A DNA stretch of 64,000 nt from positions 1 through 64,000 of the forward strand of contig JAFISE010000073.1 of NCBI GenBank assembly GCA_022560025.1, in the 5' to 3' direction. Shown here piece after piece: positions 51,026 through 62,858 of this stretch (its first letter is position 1; every line of letters begins with the position of its first letter). The notes beneath the pieces were generated by a model. The model saw only the letters and a program-made list of their open reading frames with translations. It was not told where the DNA came from and searched no databases. A program made the translations under genes and the position numbers. The DNA comes from Stagonosporopsis chrysanthemi (taxonomy: Eukaryota > Ascomycota > Dothideomycetes > Pleosporales > Didymellaceae).

Positions 51026-53010
51026 ATGGACCTCTTCAGGCGCCACGAAGGACACCACGAGGTGCAGTCCAAGTCTTACTGGGCATTTGGGTACTCGTTC
51101 GAGCCTTTGAACGATGAGCAGAAACATCAGCGCCGCGAGAATCTCGACTACTATGGCTTTGCAGCGCAATGGTCCGTTTTGGTCGTATTTGCTTTGTTCC
51201 AGCTCTCGTTCGGCATCAGATGGATGGTCAGCAAAGGAATGCGTTACGAGCAGCCCAAGTCCCCTTCGTTCAACAAAGGCCGGGAGAACACCCTAGGATG
51301 GTTGAAGGGTTTACACAGCCGCTATGCTAGGGTCATGTGGTGGATGCAGAAAGATGTCATTTCGAGATGGGACTGGGGGACGCGAGGTGAATGGATCGGG
51401 GGGACTGTGTGGACCGCATGGCTTCTGTATCTTTGCTTTGTCAATACCTCGCCTGGTAAGAATGATTGCAATATCACGTAACTTCGCTGACCTCTACAGA
51501 CTACCTCCACCTCACGAAGCGCTTCGGCCAAATAGGCGCTTCCCAGCTACCTCTCCACTACCTCCTGGCTATGAGAGCACCGTACTCACCAGTCCAATGG
51601 ATTACACGTCTTTCCCACGAGCAGCTCAAAGCAGCCCACCAAGTCCTTGGCCGCATCGTCTACCTCCTCTTCATCCTGCACGCAGTCTTCTACTTTGTCT
51701 TCTTCGCCATGTCTGGATTCCTCGCAAAACGCATCAAGGACTGGGACGTCATCTTCGGCATCATCACGCTGATTCTCTTTGCCGCCATCAGCACGACAGC
51801 CCTCGGCTTCGTCCGCAGAAGGAACTACCGCGTCTTCTACATCTCGCACATCGCCATTGCAAACTTTATCATCGTTCCCATGTACCTCCACGTCTCGCAC
51901 ATCCGACTTTATGTCTATGAAATCATTGCAGTGGTATGCATCCATCTCATCTTTCGCGCTATACGCATGAAAATGTACCAGGGAACGCTGCGCCTCCTCC
52001 CCGGCACAAACCTGGTGCAAATCCGCATCCCGCTCCCGGACAAACATGCAGCCCTCGACTGGCACCCGGGACAGCACGTCTACCTGTCCCGCCCATGGGG
52101 CAGCGCGAAAGCACCCTCATACTACCAGCAATGGCTCATGGCCAACAAATCCAACCCCTTTACCATCGCCTCCCTCCCCTCCGTGGACCGCGAGCTCCTC
52201 CTCGTCGCACGCACCCTCAACGGCAACACCGCGCACCTCGCCGCCCTCGCACACCAGCTCTCCAAAGGCGGACAGGGCCTCCCCATGCTCCCCACAGCCA
52301 CAGGCGACATCCCCATCCTTCCCCTCGCCCTCGAAGGCCCTTACGGCGCATCAACCCGCCTCCCCGACCTGACGGACTTCGACAACGTCCTCCTCGTCGC
52401 CGGCGGCGTCGGCGCCACCTTCACCATGCCCATCTACCGCGCCATCGCAGAGTACCACGACACGACCCCCGGCGCAACGCAAGTGCGGTTCATCTGGGCG
52501 GTGCAGAAGCTAGCAGACACGCAGTGGGCGTTCGCAGACGCCTCGCCCACAGCCGCAAACGACGCCTCCGCCTCTGCCGACGCCGCGCGCGAAGAAGCCA
52601 TCAGCAACGGCCTGCTGAACCGGCCCTGCGCCGTCGAAGTCTACGTCACCCGTCCGGGCGGCCCGTCTCACCCCTCCTCCTCCTCCTCCCCCTCTTCCAA
52701 CCCCGTCTTCGCCATCACCGACGACGACGACGACGACGACGCCGAGCACATCGAGCTGCAGGAGAGCGAGCAGCTGCTCCACAGCGATGGTGCGGACGAG
52801 GCGCTCGCCCGCCCGCGCAAGGGCATGGTGGTGCGGCACGAGCGGCCGCCGCTGGGGGAGATAGTGGACGAGGTGTTGAGCCGCGGAGCGCGCACGGCGG
52901 TGCTGTGCTGCGGGCCGAAGCGGTTGACGGCGGATCTGAAGAAGAGGGTTGAGGTGTATGTGCAGAAAGGGGGTGATGTGTATTGGTATGACGAGACGTT
53001 TGGGTGGTGA
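51026..53010 (+). CDS. Ferric reductase-like transmembrane flavocytochrome
   Basis: Two exons (51026-51455, 51500-53010; 44-nt intron), 646 aa. Hydrophobic helices occur near 50-68 and 125-142, then the heme-binding ferric-reductase core with QLPLHYLLAM, RIVYLLFILHAVFYFV and FYISHIAIANFIIVP carrying paired His. The cytosolic half has the FAD region HPGQHVYLSRPW and NPFTIASLPS, the NAD(P)H loop GGVGATFTMP and the terminal CCGPKRL. This is the FRE/NOX-type architecture that moves electrons from NADPH across the membrane to Fe3+ or Cu2+. A nonconserved insert at about 520-590 contains a Ser/Pro stretch and seven Asp in a row, encoded by a GAC/TCC repeat. It lies between the nucleotide-binding motifs and probably forms a surface loop. 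The first ATG was chosen. Confidence 0.87.
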
Positions 53011-53302
53011 GACGGGTGGATCTGCAGGAAGCAATGGAATGTGTTTTTTTTGTGATTTTCTGTGTACCTGCCTTGTGTTTGAATAGTGTTCTATGAGAGC
53101 CTGATAGTGAGGTGAAGGGAGTGTATTAGGGTGGGTGAAAAGCTGATATTCTGACCTACGGCAGTTGCGTGTCTATCGGAACCAGCAGAGTGCGACGCGT
53201 AACCACAAGTCATCGCTCATAGCACTTTTCTTCACCATATAGCATTCAAATGGCAGTATTACGCCGCACCATGCCCGTTCTATTCACACACATCTACACA
53301 AT

Positions 53303-54778
53303 CTACATATTCGACTGCTTCGCCGTCTCATCCAGCTTACTCAACATACCCTGCACCTCCTTGACCAACGCCTTCCTCTGTGCCCTCGCGTCCGAGTCGC
53401 CCTCAGTCTCCACCCCGTCCAGCTTGAAGATGATCTGCGTCAGAATCGTCTCGCTGAGCTTCTTGTACTCGAACTCCCTCTTGCTCTTCTCCGCGGGCGG
53501 ACTGCTCATGAACTGCACGCACAGCGGGACGAACTCGGTGTGGAACTTGCTGGCAATAGCATCGAGCTTCTGCGAGGCTGTTTGCGGCGCCGCTGCGGGC
53601 TTTGGCTGCGGAGGTGCGGAGGAGGGGCGTGGACCGCCAATGTGCGCGGGGATGGGGAGGTATTCGGCGCCAGCCGGGGCGCCAGAGACGTAGCCTGGTG
53701 TCGAGGAGCCCGAGGTGGGCAAGGGTCCCTTCTTCTTGCCCTTTCTGCCGCCGCGTTTTCTCGACTTCTTCTTGCCGGAGCTGTTGGCGCCCGAGTCGAC
53801 GTCGTCTGAGTCGGAGCCATCGTTATCGCTCCATTGCGGCGCGGCTTCGTCTGCTCCTGGAGCAAGTCCGCCAGCAGGCGCTTCGCCGACTGTGACGAGG
53901 ATCTCGCTGCCTGACCCGTCACCTCGCAGGCCCTCTTCGCGCGCAGTCCGCTCATCGAACTTGAGGTTGCGGCCCTTGTGGAACATGCGAATCCTACGGG
54001 CGTCGTCGACGTTGAGCTTCTTCGCGGCCGCCTGCCTGATGGTGCTGATCTTCAGGTCCCCATCGCGGATGCTGTGTGCAGGAAAGTGGGTCGGATAGTG
54101 TGTCCTCTTCTCCTTGAACACCACCACGTCCGTCTCGCGCTCCGGGTTCTTGTCGTCCCAGTCCACAATCTCTGGAGCCGTCCCGTTGTTTTTTCGCAGG
54201 TCTTCGTTTGTAATGTAGGAGAAATCCGAGTCGTTGACGACTCCCGAGCTGGGGTTTTGGCTTGGGCGACCGAAAGGCGAGAAACGTCCGCCCCAGCTTC
54301 CGCCGGCACGAGAGAACCACGACATGGTAACGAAGACGGCGGCGAGGCCGATAGCGAGGGTGGTAAGGTACGAAGGGTCGTCAAAGCGGGGGTTTGCGAC
54401 GAAATCAGCAATCTCAGCGACGCGCAAGGTGTGGATGAGTTTGGTGAGCGTATCGGCGTTCTCTTCGTCCACGTGAACAGGCGGGACTGTGGTGGAAAGC
54501 GCGGGATGGTTCTTGAGGAAGACGAAAGACTTCTTCACGTCGTCGAGGAAGGTGCTAATCGACGCCACGGTGAAGTGCTGGCGAAGCAGTCCCGCAATGA
54601 AAGCAGGGCTGTCCACGCGATCGCAGGTGACGTATAGGAGCGGGCACAGAGGTATACGGTGGGGTCGTAAGCGTGCGAATTGCTGATCGGCGGATTGTTC
54701 GAGCGAAACTGACGTCGCCGGAGAGCTACCGAGCACAAGGGTCTCGGACAGGTCTGACTAAGCCAAGCTCATACTCAT
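53303..54778 (-). CDS. BAG-domain Hsp70 co-chaperone, membrane-anchored (Snl1-like)
   Basis: Modelled as two exons (54778-54759, 54608-53303), 441 aa, with a 150-nt intron. The tiny first exon (MSMSLA) joins to YPAFIAGLLRQHFTVASIST. The main exon has no ATG before its first membrane-type segment, so a 5' exon is needed; this one keeps frame but is only moderately sure. A hydrophobic span (YLTTLAIGLAAVFVTMSWF) lies near 85-103. A ubiquitin-like fold follows at about 165-235 (ISTIRQAAAKKLNVDD, RIRMFHKGRNLKFDER). A Lys-rich linker (KKKSRKRGGRKGKKKG) precedes a C-terminal BAG domain at about 360-430. Such proteins release nucleotide from Hsp70 at the ER/nuclear membrane. An alternative start is MSWFSRAGG at about residue 100. 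Confidence 0.8.
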
Positions 54779-55336
54779 GGGTTCCGTATGTGTTTGTAAT
54801 GTTCAACACAGGCAAGCGTTTAATTTGTGAATATGTCACGGAAGCAAAGTCGAAGAGATAGTCAATTGAGTGCATATACGTAGTTCCACACTCAACGCGG
54901 CTTGTTGTAACACAGCTCTAGGCCAGCCTCAGCCATCTCTCCGCCCGTAACTCGTTCAAAGCTGCTGCGACTCCGTGCGCCCAAACGCTTCCATAGAAAA
55001 TAGTAGGATCTTCTCTCGACTGCTTCGCTCTGCCCAACAGACGGTAGCGAAGCGCGTGTGCTCATCGACAGCGAAGTCGTTGGATGCGTGTATCTTGACG
55101 CGGGGCTAGATCTAGAAATGCGAAAACCAATTCATCCCCGAATATGACAATACGATACTCTGAATACAAATCAAAGGAAACTGGGAGGGACGCTATATGC
55201 TATGCCCGGTAAGACAGGTGGGTAAAGGGCAAAAAGATGGCCACCCTGCGCTCGAACGCCATGTACATGAAAGGAATGATTTTGTCGGATGTAGATCTTG
55301 AAAATGTAAAGGAAATGGGTATACGCAAGAAAGAGG
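54779..55336. other. Intergenic: BAG gene promoter and TeaR 3' flank
   Basis: A 558-bp gap without a supported gene. Short frames only. Confidence 0.5.
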
Positions 55337-56887
55337 CTACATGACAATGCAGCATTTGCCCCTCTTTTCAGGAATCTCTTCTGTTGGTTCCGGAACGCGG
55401 GTCGTCTTAGGCTTTTCACTGGGAGCCTGCTTGATTGAAGCAGGCTTTGGCGATGGTACTCGAGGGCTTTGAGGTATCGTAGGGGTCAATTTGAACTGGT
55501 GTTGTTCCACTGCTGGGGACTTGTCCGAAACAGGCCCAGCCCTTTCGGCCGAGTGTGAAGGCTGGGTGTCCGGGCTTGAGAGTGGCCACTGTTCATTCTC
55601 CCGCTCCTTTTCAAGCGCAACAGGATCGATCTGTGACAGCCTTTGGGTCCCCATCTCCTCAGTGTTGAGCAGACGGAAGTCTGTATCGTACATAGAGCCG
55701 ACACGGCCCTCGTTCTCCCACTGCTCTTGCTGCATGCGTTTAGCATGCGTGGGGATGATCTGCTGGTCAGGTGGGAGACGCGGGTCAGGCTTGTACATGG
55801 TTGCGATCCAGGGCGCTTCTCCCTCCGGTCGATGGCCGGTGGTTGGACGAGACACAGCGTTTCCGCCTGTGCCAGGACGTCTGGTTGTGCCGGAACCCTG
55901 CCGTGCCTTGGACGTGGTCCTCGAAGTAGTGTTGGTCTTTCTAGAGCCCGCAGCAGCCGTTGTCTTTCCTGAGGTCTTCGCCTTGACCGGTGATCTTTGG
56001 CCCTGTCTCATAGACGATCCACTGGCCGAAGAGGAATTGTTGCGGGTGTGGCCTAGCTTTTTACCGTCCATGATGTCATCCAGAAGCACCTGGCTTCCTA
56101 CACTTCCACTTCGGACTCGCGCACCGGCAGCAGCAATGTCCCCGTTCCAGCTAGCGCTACCTGTTCGAGATCTGAGCAAGGGTGCATCACGGTCTGCGAG
56201 TGCGGCAGGCACAGGTATGCCGCTCGTCTTGGGCAGAGGGATGCGAGAGGTGCTAGGCCTCACCGTGTGGCTGGTCCGCGATGACGGCGATTGTGTCTCT
56301 AGCGCCGGATCCTCGCTACTTGTAGGACTCCATGCGTGATACTTCTGATCGGCCATTGCGTCCTCGTCTTCGGCCGGTATCGGAGATACCCGGGGTCCGT
56401 GGCGGTCTTCGTTGGCCTGCAGGCCGTCGGTCATTTCAGAGTTGGTTCGGTCTCGCGTCCGTCGTGAGGCGCTTTGTGATCGACTGTTGGATCGGCTTGT
56501 GCGCCCGACCCTGAAGCCAGCCTCTTCCATCTCCTTAATCTCAATCTCCTTCAGCTTGTCCCGATGTATCCAGTTGTTGTGATCGGCTTCGGGATCTCCT
56601 GAGCCGCCAGTAGTCGTCTTCTTCGCACCACGGCCCCTAACTGATGCTGGCTGACCCATCTTGCCCTTGGTGTTACCCTTGACAAGTGTGCTGTCTTGTT
56701 CGGCAGCAGCAATCACATCCCGACTGGGTTTCTTGTGCAGTGAGCCTGCACGCCCGGAGGAGTGATTGCTCCTGTCGTCTTCGTATAAGCTTTGGGATTC
56801 CCAGGTCGACGAGCGAACGGGCTTTGCGAAGCCGTTGGCTTGTGAAGTGTGCGGTTTGCCGTACGCGGGGACCGAATGGCCAGACAT
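55337..56887 (-). CDS. teaR: TeaR/Mod5-like prenylated cell-end anchor protein
   Basis: A single exon, 516 aa. The protein is largely Ser/Arg/Pro-rich and disordered. A conserved-looking block near 365-410 reads APWIATMYKPDPRLPPDQQI then IPTHAKRMQQEQWE, found in fungal TeaR proteins (family recollection). The C-terminus ends GKCCIVM: CIVM is a CaaX prenylation motif and the preceding Cys could be palmitoylated, giving a plasma-membrane anchor. In Aspergillus nidulans TeaR at the hyphal tip receives TeaA delivered by microtubules and marks growth direction. A second basic region near 135-150 (RSNSRSQSASRRTRDR) could be a phospho-site-rich linker. The ATG at 56887 is the first in frame in a good context. 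Confidence 0.65.
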   Translation of the reverse strand: MSGHSVPAYGKPHTSQANGFAKPVRSSTWESQSLYEDDRSNHSSGRAGSLHKKPSRDVIAAAEQDSTLVKGNTKGKMGQPASVRGRGAKKTTTGGSGDPEADHNNWIHRDKLKEIEIKEMEEAGFRVGRTSRSNSRSQSASRRTRDRTNSEMTDGLQANEDRHGPRVSPIPAEDEDAMADQKYHAWSPTSSEDPALETQSPSSRTSHTVRPSTSRIPLPKTSGIPVPAALADRDAPLLRSRTGSASWNGDIAAAGARVRSGSVGSQVLLDDIMDGKKLGHTRNNSSSASGSSMRQGQRSPVKAKTSGKTTAAAGSRKTNTTSRTTSKARQGSGTTRRPGTGGNAVSRPTTGHRPEGEAPWIATMYKPDPRLPPDQQIIPTHAKRMQQEQWENEGRVGSMYDTDFRLLNTEEMGTQRLSQIDPVALEKERENEQWPLSSPDTQPSHSAERAGPVSDKSPAVEQHQFKLTPTIPQSPRVPSPKPASIKQAPSEKPKTTRVPEPTEEIPEKRGKCCIVM

Positions 56888-59800
56888 GAAGGCTTCCTGG
56901 TCGTATGACTGCCTCTGCAGAACAGTGTTAGCAACGTCTCATAGCGATTGAAGTGGGCTGCAAAAGCCCAGAAATCTTGACTTTGGGCAGCCGTAAATTG
57001 AGTTGGCGCTACTGTGGCACAATCCTGGGCCCAAGATCGTGTGTGACTGTCACACAAATGGATGGCAAGTAGAGAATACACGCACCGAACCGTCCAAGGG
57101 AACAGCAAACTCCCACGCTCCTGCTGCGCCGTGTGAGCTGCTAGGCGGCGTTAACTGCTGGACTTGCGCAGGTTGACGTGACGAGGCTAGGGCAGCCATA
57201 GGACGTGCTGCCGGCTGCGGATTAAAGTATGATTGCGGCGGCCACAGCTCCCAGAGCGAAGAAGCACAGTTCGTCGGGCGAGTCAGGTGCTAGTTGCGAT
57301 GACGACGTGGTGAAATGTTTCGAACACAAGGAAGAGGCGAGCTGCCCGGTCGGGATGATCGTGGTAGTCGACGGCGAACTGGCGAGAGCTGCGGAAACGG
57401 GAGAGACCCTCGACAACGTTGACCGAGGCTGCTGCGAAGAAGAGCAGGCGGGAATAGCGCTCAGCAAGTGAGGAGGCGCGTGGAGGATTATGAGGGGGGT
57501 TGCATGCACGAGAGCGGAATTGCGAGCCAGTCCCCTGCAACGGTTGGTCGCGCAATTACAAAAAGCAAACTGCAAGAAGAAAGATATACAAGCGAATGTT
57601 AGTAACCGAACGGCTTTGCAGCGCACACTACCCGGCGTCCAGTGGCTAAGGATGCCTCGTGAGTCCTGCGAGCGGGCGACGCGAAGGAGTTGTTCTGCGG
57701 GTGAGAAGGGAGGCAGTCCTTGGGGCCTGGAGCACCTGTGATTCGTGCTTGGCCCAGAGATACCCTGCGCAATTTCGGAAGATAGCCCTGCGCATGCACC
57801 AAGGCGAAAAGAGCACGAGCTTCACTCCTTGAGCGCAGGCCAGATCGTGGACAGCACTGCGGACAGCACTGCGGACAAAAGGTTGAGGAGAGTTGCAACC
57901 AGACGGGTTTGTGCAGCGGCGTCTATCGTGTTTCTAGGAAGGGCAAGCACCTACAACAACCCTGCTATCCATTGATTGATTTCTGCCAGAGCGAGAACAA
58001 CATGAACACATTGCAATGGCTTCCGGCACCCCAGCGATCGGTTTTGATTGTCACGACGCGTCTCGTACGCCTGCCGCTCTGTGCATCCCTGCATAACCGT
58101 CACGTCAAGCTCAAGCTTCGTTTTCTGGAGCCATACCCAATGTACACAGGCCATAGCTTTGACAGCGAAATCGGGTTGCGTTCCCACTCGTCAGCGGGTC
58201 GGTCCTTAAGTATCGTTCGAAGGCTGGACCATTTCCGCTGCGCTCCCGGCGTTACGAAGAGCACGGTTTCTGGAGGCCTCTCCTAACTAACAGAACCACC
58301 TTGCGTAAATGGACTTTTACACGGATCATACAACCAGCATAACCATGTTCTGGCGGTCACACCCTGCGCAGCCTACATTAACGCAATGAAAAAGCCAAGT
58401 GTTCCTGGACAACAGGGCCATCAGTCAAGGGTATGTCCACAGGCTCACGGGTGTTGGGATGTAACAACAAGCTGACCGCTATCTGTCTCTGGTTGGTTAG
58501 TAGGTGCGGGTCATTGGAGCACTCAGGGGCCTCAATTGCGGTGAGAGACACGTCCACGTCTATCGTCTATGGAGACTCTACAATGCTCGTCGACAGGTGG
58601 GCCAAGACGTATTCGTCTAGATCCCGTAGGCAAGGTGCGGAGGTGAGGCATGAAATTCATTCTACTTTAAATAGATGATCACCCGAGGAAACTAAACATG
58701 TCTATATCCAGCAGCCCTGGCAAGCATCCAGAGCGGCACGATAATCGGCGTAGACACTGCATGCCCAAATCGATCAGCGCGGACCGACCGCAGACTGGTA
58801 TGTTTGTGAAGATCAACTCCTAATATACCGGTCAGGCAACGCCGCGCTTACAGCTGCTGCTCGACCATATCATGAGCCATGTTGCAGGTACGGTTCGGCG
58901 CAGATAGATATCTTCCCGCAGCGACGTCTGTCGAGGCTGCTGCGTCGAGTGGAAGCCTGAAAATACAAGTATCGAAAGATCGGTTGAGGGATGTGCACAT
59001 GGCGAGTTCCGCATGGGTCTGTTTGTGGACCCTCGGGCTCAATCTCTGCAAAGAAACGTCAATATGGTGCCCTCACAATCGCTCCCCAAGCCACGACAGG
59101 TTTCGGCTGACGTTGCAGGCTACTCGTGAGCAGCTCTATGATCGATAACGTGTATATTGAGTGCTTGGGCCACAGCATCTGTTGCCATTTCTGGTTGGCG
59201 AACGCTAAGGCGAACTCAAACAAACCGAGGTTGATGTCTTGCTAATGTTGTTGTCGTAGCTCTACATGGAAGTGATTCATATCATGTGGCGTGTAAAGAC
59301 ATCTTACGCAAGTATTGTTGCACAGCAAGGTGCTGTAAGAAGTGTACTTCCTGCAGCATTGTATTTGCCAGAAGGGATTGCGCTTAGGAGTGATTCAACT
59401 CGAGTCGCTTCAAATGGTTCAGAGATGCGCTGATGCAACCAATGCGCAAAACACGTACAGTCCTTGGTCCGGGGACTGGCGCCTTTCAATCTTGGTTGGT
59501 CGATCTTACCAGAAGGTCAGTCGGGTCATGCGGTAGACAGAAACGAATCCGCTGTACCAAGAGTTACGTGACAGCCTACGCCTTGTACGTGTATACGATG
59601 AAAACGAACGCAAAACGCGGAACTCTTCGCCATGGTGCAGCATGAATACCCAGTATCCATAACCAGTATTCCCTTGATTTATTTGCGTGTGTGTATAGGC
59701 ATTTGTGCAGGTTTGGGTGCTTTGCCTGTTAGCTCTAGAACATCCGATGAGATGACGAGCATACAACAGTACACAATTGAGCAGCGGTTTTCGAAGAGCG

Positions 59801-61018
59801 GTGACGTGATCAAGAGCGGCTTGTCATACATGTGAATGATCTAGAAGATTGGTGTTGACAGTGAACATTTCGTTGCGTCAAAAGGCCTCGGTCGGCTCAT
59901 CATCGCAGCCAGCAGAATCGTAGTCTGTCCATAGTTGGCCTTCGAAGGCTGGCGGGTACAAGAACGCTTGTTTGAGGTGGAATTTGCGGCTGGGCGCGAG
60001 TTGGGCGGGAGGTGATGAGGCCTTGGTGTCGTGTCAATGGAACAGAACGTAGACGAAGTCCACAATGACAGTAGAGAGGGCCGCGATAGCTTTTGCTTTG
60101 CCGCTTTCGTACTACTCGCGACGACGGTTCGTTCAAAGCTAACTCTATCGGAGTTGCTGTAGGAATTGCAACTGGCATCGTATGATCTGCAGGGCCAGCG
60201 GCAGATGAAACTGGTCTTGCATCGAGCAAAAGGGCGGCTTACCCCCAAAAGCTCAACGGCGGCGGCAGCTTTGATGTGAGTCAGCGACTTTGGTGTCTCT
60301 CACCCGCAGCGTGCATAGAGATAGAGTGGCAAATTAGATCTAGATGGAGAAGGCGAACACGCTGTACAAAGTTGATGATTTGGATGGCAATGTTGTGGAG
60401 CATGTGCATGAGTGGGGCTGTATGATGCTAACTTTCAGTACCCCGCCATCCGCCAAAAGTTTTTTGTGTTTAGAAGATCAGCAAGACTCAGGAGGGAAGT
60501 GTGAAAAAAGGTCGACAGGAAGTGACTGTTCAATGACATGAAGATGGCCGGTAAACTGGAACTGAAAAGGGCTGCGGCCAGGTTCGCAGTGAAGTGGTCA
60601 CAGGTTCTGTTGCTCCATCTGGCTGTGCGCTGACAATCGCATGAGGAAGCTGCGGCTGTGGCGAGTCTAAGTGCAGGCGGCAAGGCAAGGCAGATCGGCA
60701 GCGACCAATCACCGCTCTGCATTTTGCCTCTGCGCGCGTTCCAGTCGAGAGAGGGGCCCTGCAAGGCTTTGGGCGTTGCTGTGGTTGGAAAATTTGCGTT
60801 GCCCGACGTAGCGACGTAGTTCTTGGCGCACCTTGCCCCTCATAAATACCCTTTACCACCCGCACCCTCTCGGTCTCATCGTCTCTCACACCATACACGA
60901 GCTGTATATCTGGTACGGCCACCCCGCCGCCTTTACTCAATCCAACCAGAGCTAATTCATCCTACAGAGAATCTAAACTTTCCTCACACCTTTCAACTTA
61001 CAACACACAACCGCCACC
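56888..61018. other. 4.1-kb divergent intergenic region (teaR / TEF1)
   Basis: No gene supported. Left part is the teaR promoter and leader; the right end is the TEF1 promoter. A short direct repeat (ACTGCGGACAGC twice, then ACTGCGGACAA) lies at 57854-57880. Many short frames occur without motifs. Large empty intergenic regions of this size are unusual beside the otherwise compact genes. Confidence 0.5.
60841..61018 (+). promoter_or_regulatory. TEF1 core promoter and leader
   Basis: A TATA-like CATAAATA is at 60841-60848, followed by a pyrimidine-rich tract (TACCACCCGCACCCTCTCGG region) typical of highly expressed ascomycete genes. The start context CCGCCACCATGGG is near-optimal for initiation. 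Confidence 0.6.
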
Positions 61019-62858
61019 ATGGGGTAAGCAGCACCCAGTCCGGAGCTCACAGAGGCTTCTATCAATCATCAAGCCTTTGACTAACATCATGCAGTAAGGA
61101 GAAGCTTCACATCAACGTCGTCGTTATCGGCCACGTCGACTCCGGCAAGTCGACCACCACCGGTCGTAAGCATATCCCTCCGAACCCACGCGGTGTATAA
61201 TGGCTCACAACGGAACAGACTTGATCTACAAGTGCGGTGGTATTGACAAGCGTACCATCGAGAAGTTCGAGAAGGTACGTCACACTGTTCTTCCAGTGGC
61301 ACTCTTGCATCCATTTGCAGTCCTTGAGCGCGATGCTCTCGTTGGGGCTTATCGCTCGAGGAGGGGTATTTTTGGCGGGGTTGTGCGAGCTTCTGCGCGG
61401 ACGCACTAGTCCGTTTCGAGCGCTCGCCAACCTCCACACCATGGCCCACCCTGCATTTTGCAACACGAGCCTTTCTTGTGTTGATGGCTACAACACATTT
61501 TACGCTTTTGCAAATAAGCAAGTACTAACGATCCCTACAGGAGGCCGCCGAACTCGGCAAGGGTTCCTTCAAGTACGCATGGGTTCTTGACAAACTCAAG
61601 GCCGAGCGTGAGCGTGGTATCACCATTGATATCGCTCTCTGGAAGTTCGAGACCCCCAAATACTACGTAACAGTTAGTACGTTGGCGCCTTCTCTTTGGA
61701 TACCTTCTCCTTGAATTGCTTGGGCGAACTGTACCACTGACACTTCACTTAGTTGATGCTCCCGGTCACCGTGATTTCATCAAGAACATGATCACTGGTA
61801 CTTCCCAGGCTGATTGCGCTATTCTCATCATTGCCGCTGGTACTGGTGAGTTCGAGGCTGGTATCTCCAAGGATGGCCAGACTCGTGAGCACGCTCTCCT
61901 CGCCTACACCCTCGGTGTCAAGCAGCTCATCGTTGCCATCAACAAGATGGATACCACCAAGTGGTCCGAGGCCCGTTTCTCCGAGATCATCAAGGAGACC
62001 TCTTCCTTCATCAAGAAGGTTGGATACAACCCCAAGCACGTCCCCTTCGTGCCCATCTCCGGTTTCAACGGTGACAACATGATCGAGGCTTCCCCCAACT
62101 GCCCCTGGTACAAGGGTTGGGAGAAGGAGACCAAGGCCAAGGCCACTGGTAAGACCCTTCTCGAGGCCATTGATGCCATCGACCCCCCCAGCCGTCCCAC
62201 CGACAAGCCTCTCCGCCTTCCCCTCCAGGATGTCTACAAGATTGGCGGTATTGGCACGGTTCCCGTCGGTCGTGTCGAGACTGGTATCATCAAGGCCGGT
62301 ATGGTCGTCACCTTCGCCCCCGCTGGTGTCACCACTGAGGTCAAGTCCGTCGAGATGCACCACGAGCAGCTTGCCGAGGGTGTTCCCGGTGACAACGTTG
62401 GTTTCAACGTCAAGAACGTCTCCGTCAAGGAGATCCGTCGTGGCAACGTTGCCGGTGACTCCAAGCAGGACCCCCCCAAGGGTGCTGAGTCCTTCAACGC
62501 CCAGGTCATCGTCCTGAACCACCCTGGTCAGGTTGGTGCTGGTTACGCCCCAGTTCTCGACTGCCACACTGCCCACATTGCTTGCAAGTTCTCCGAGCTC
62601 CTCGAGAAGATTGACCGCCGTACCGGAAAGTCCACCGAGAACAGCCCCAAGTTCATCAAGTCTGGTGACGCCGCTATCGTCAAGATGGTTCCCTCCAAGC
62701 CCATGTGCGTTGAGGCCTTCACCGACTACCCCCCTCTCGGTCGTTTCGCCGTCCGTGACATGCGCCAAACCGTTGCCGTCGGTGTCATCAAGTCCGTCGT
62801 CAAGGCCGACAAGGCTGGCAAGGTCACCAAGGCCGCCGTCAAGGCTGGCAAGAAATAA
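61019..62858 (+). CDS. TEF1: Translation elongation factor 1-alpha (eEF1A)
   Basis: Five exons (61019-61023, 61095-61165, 61219-61274, 61541-61676, 61753-62858) give 457 aa, the expected length. The first coding exon is just ATGGG. Introns are 71, 53, 266 and 76 nt; the third is five times longer than most here. G-domain motifs: GHVDSGKST (P-loop), DAPGHRDF (G3), NKMD (G4), and the effector region ERERGITIDIALWKFET. Domains 2 and 3 include GTVPVGRVETG and GYAPVLDCHTAH. The protein brings aminoacyl-tRNA to the ribosome as a GTP complex. Codon use is strongly C-ending, fitting extreme expression. C-terminus is KAAVKAGKK. The join across each intron restores conserved residues exactly. Confidence 0.96.

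Noticed and set aside
51936..52952. 338-codon frame overlapping the ferric reductase gene
   Set aside because: Arg/Pro/His-rich product in the shifted frame of a gene with clear FAD and NADPH motifs.
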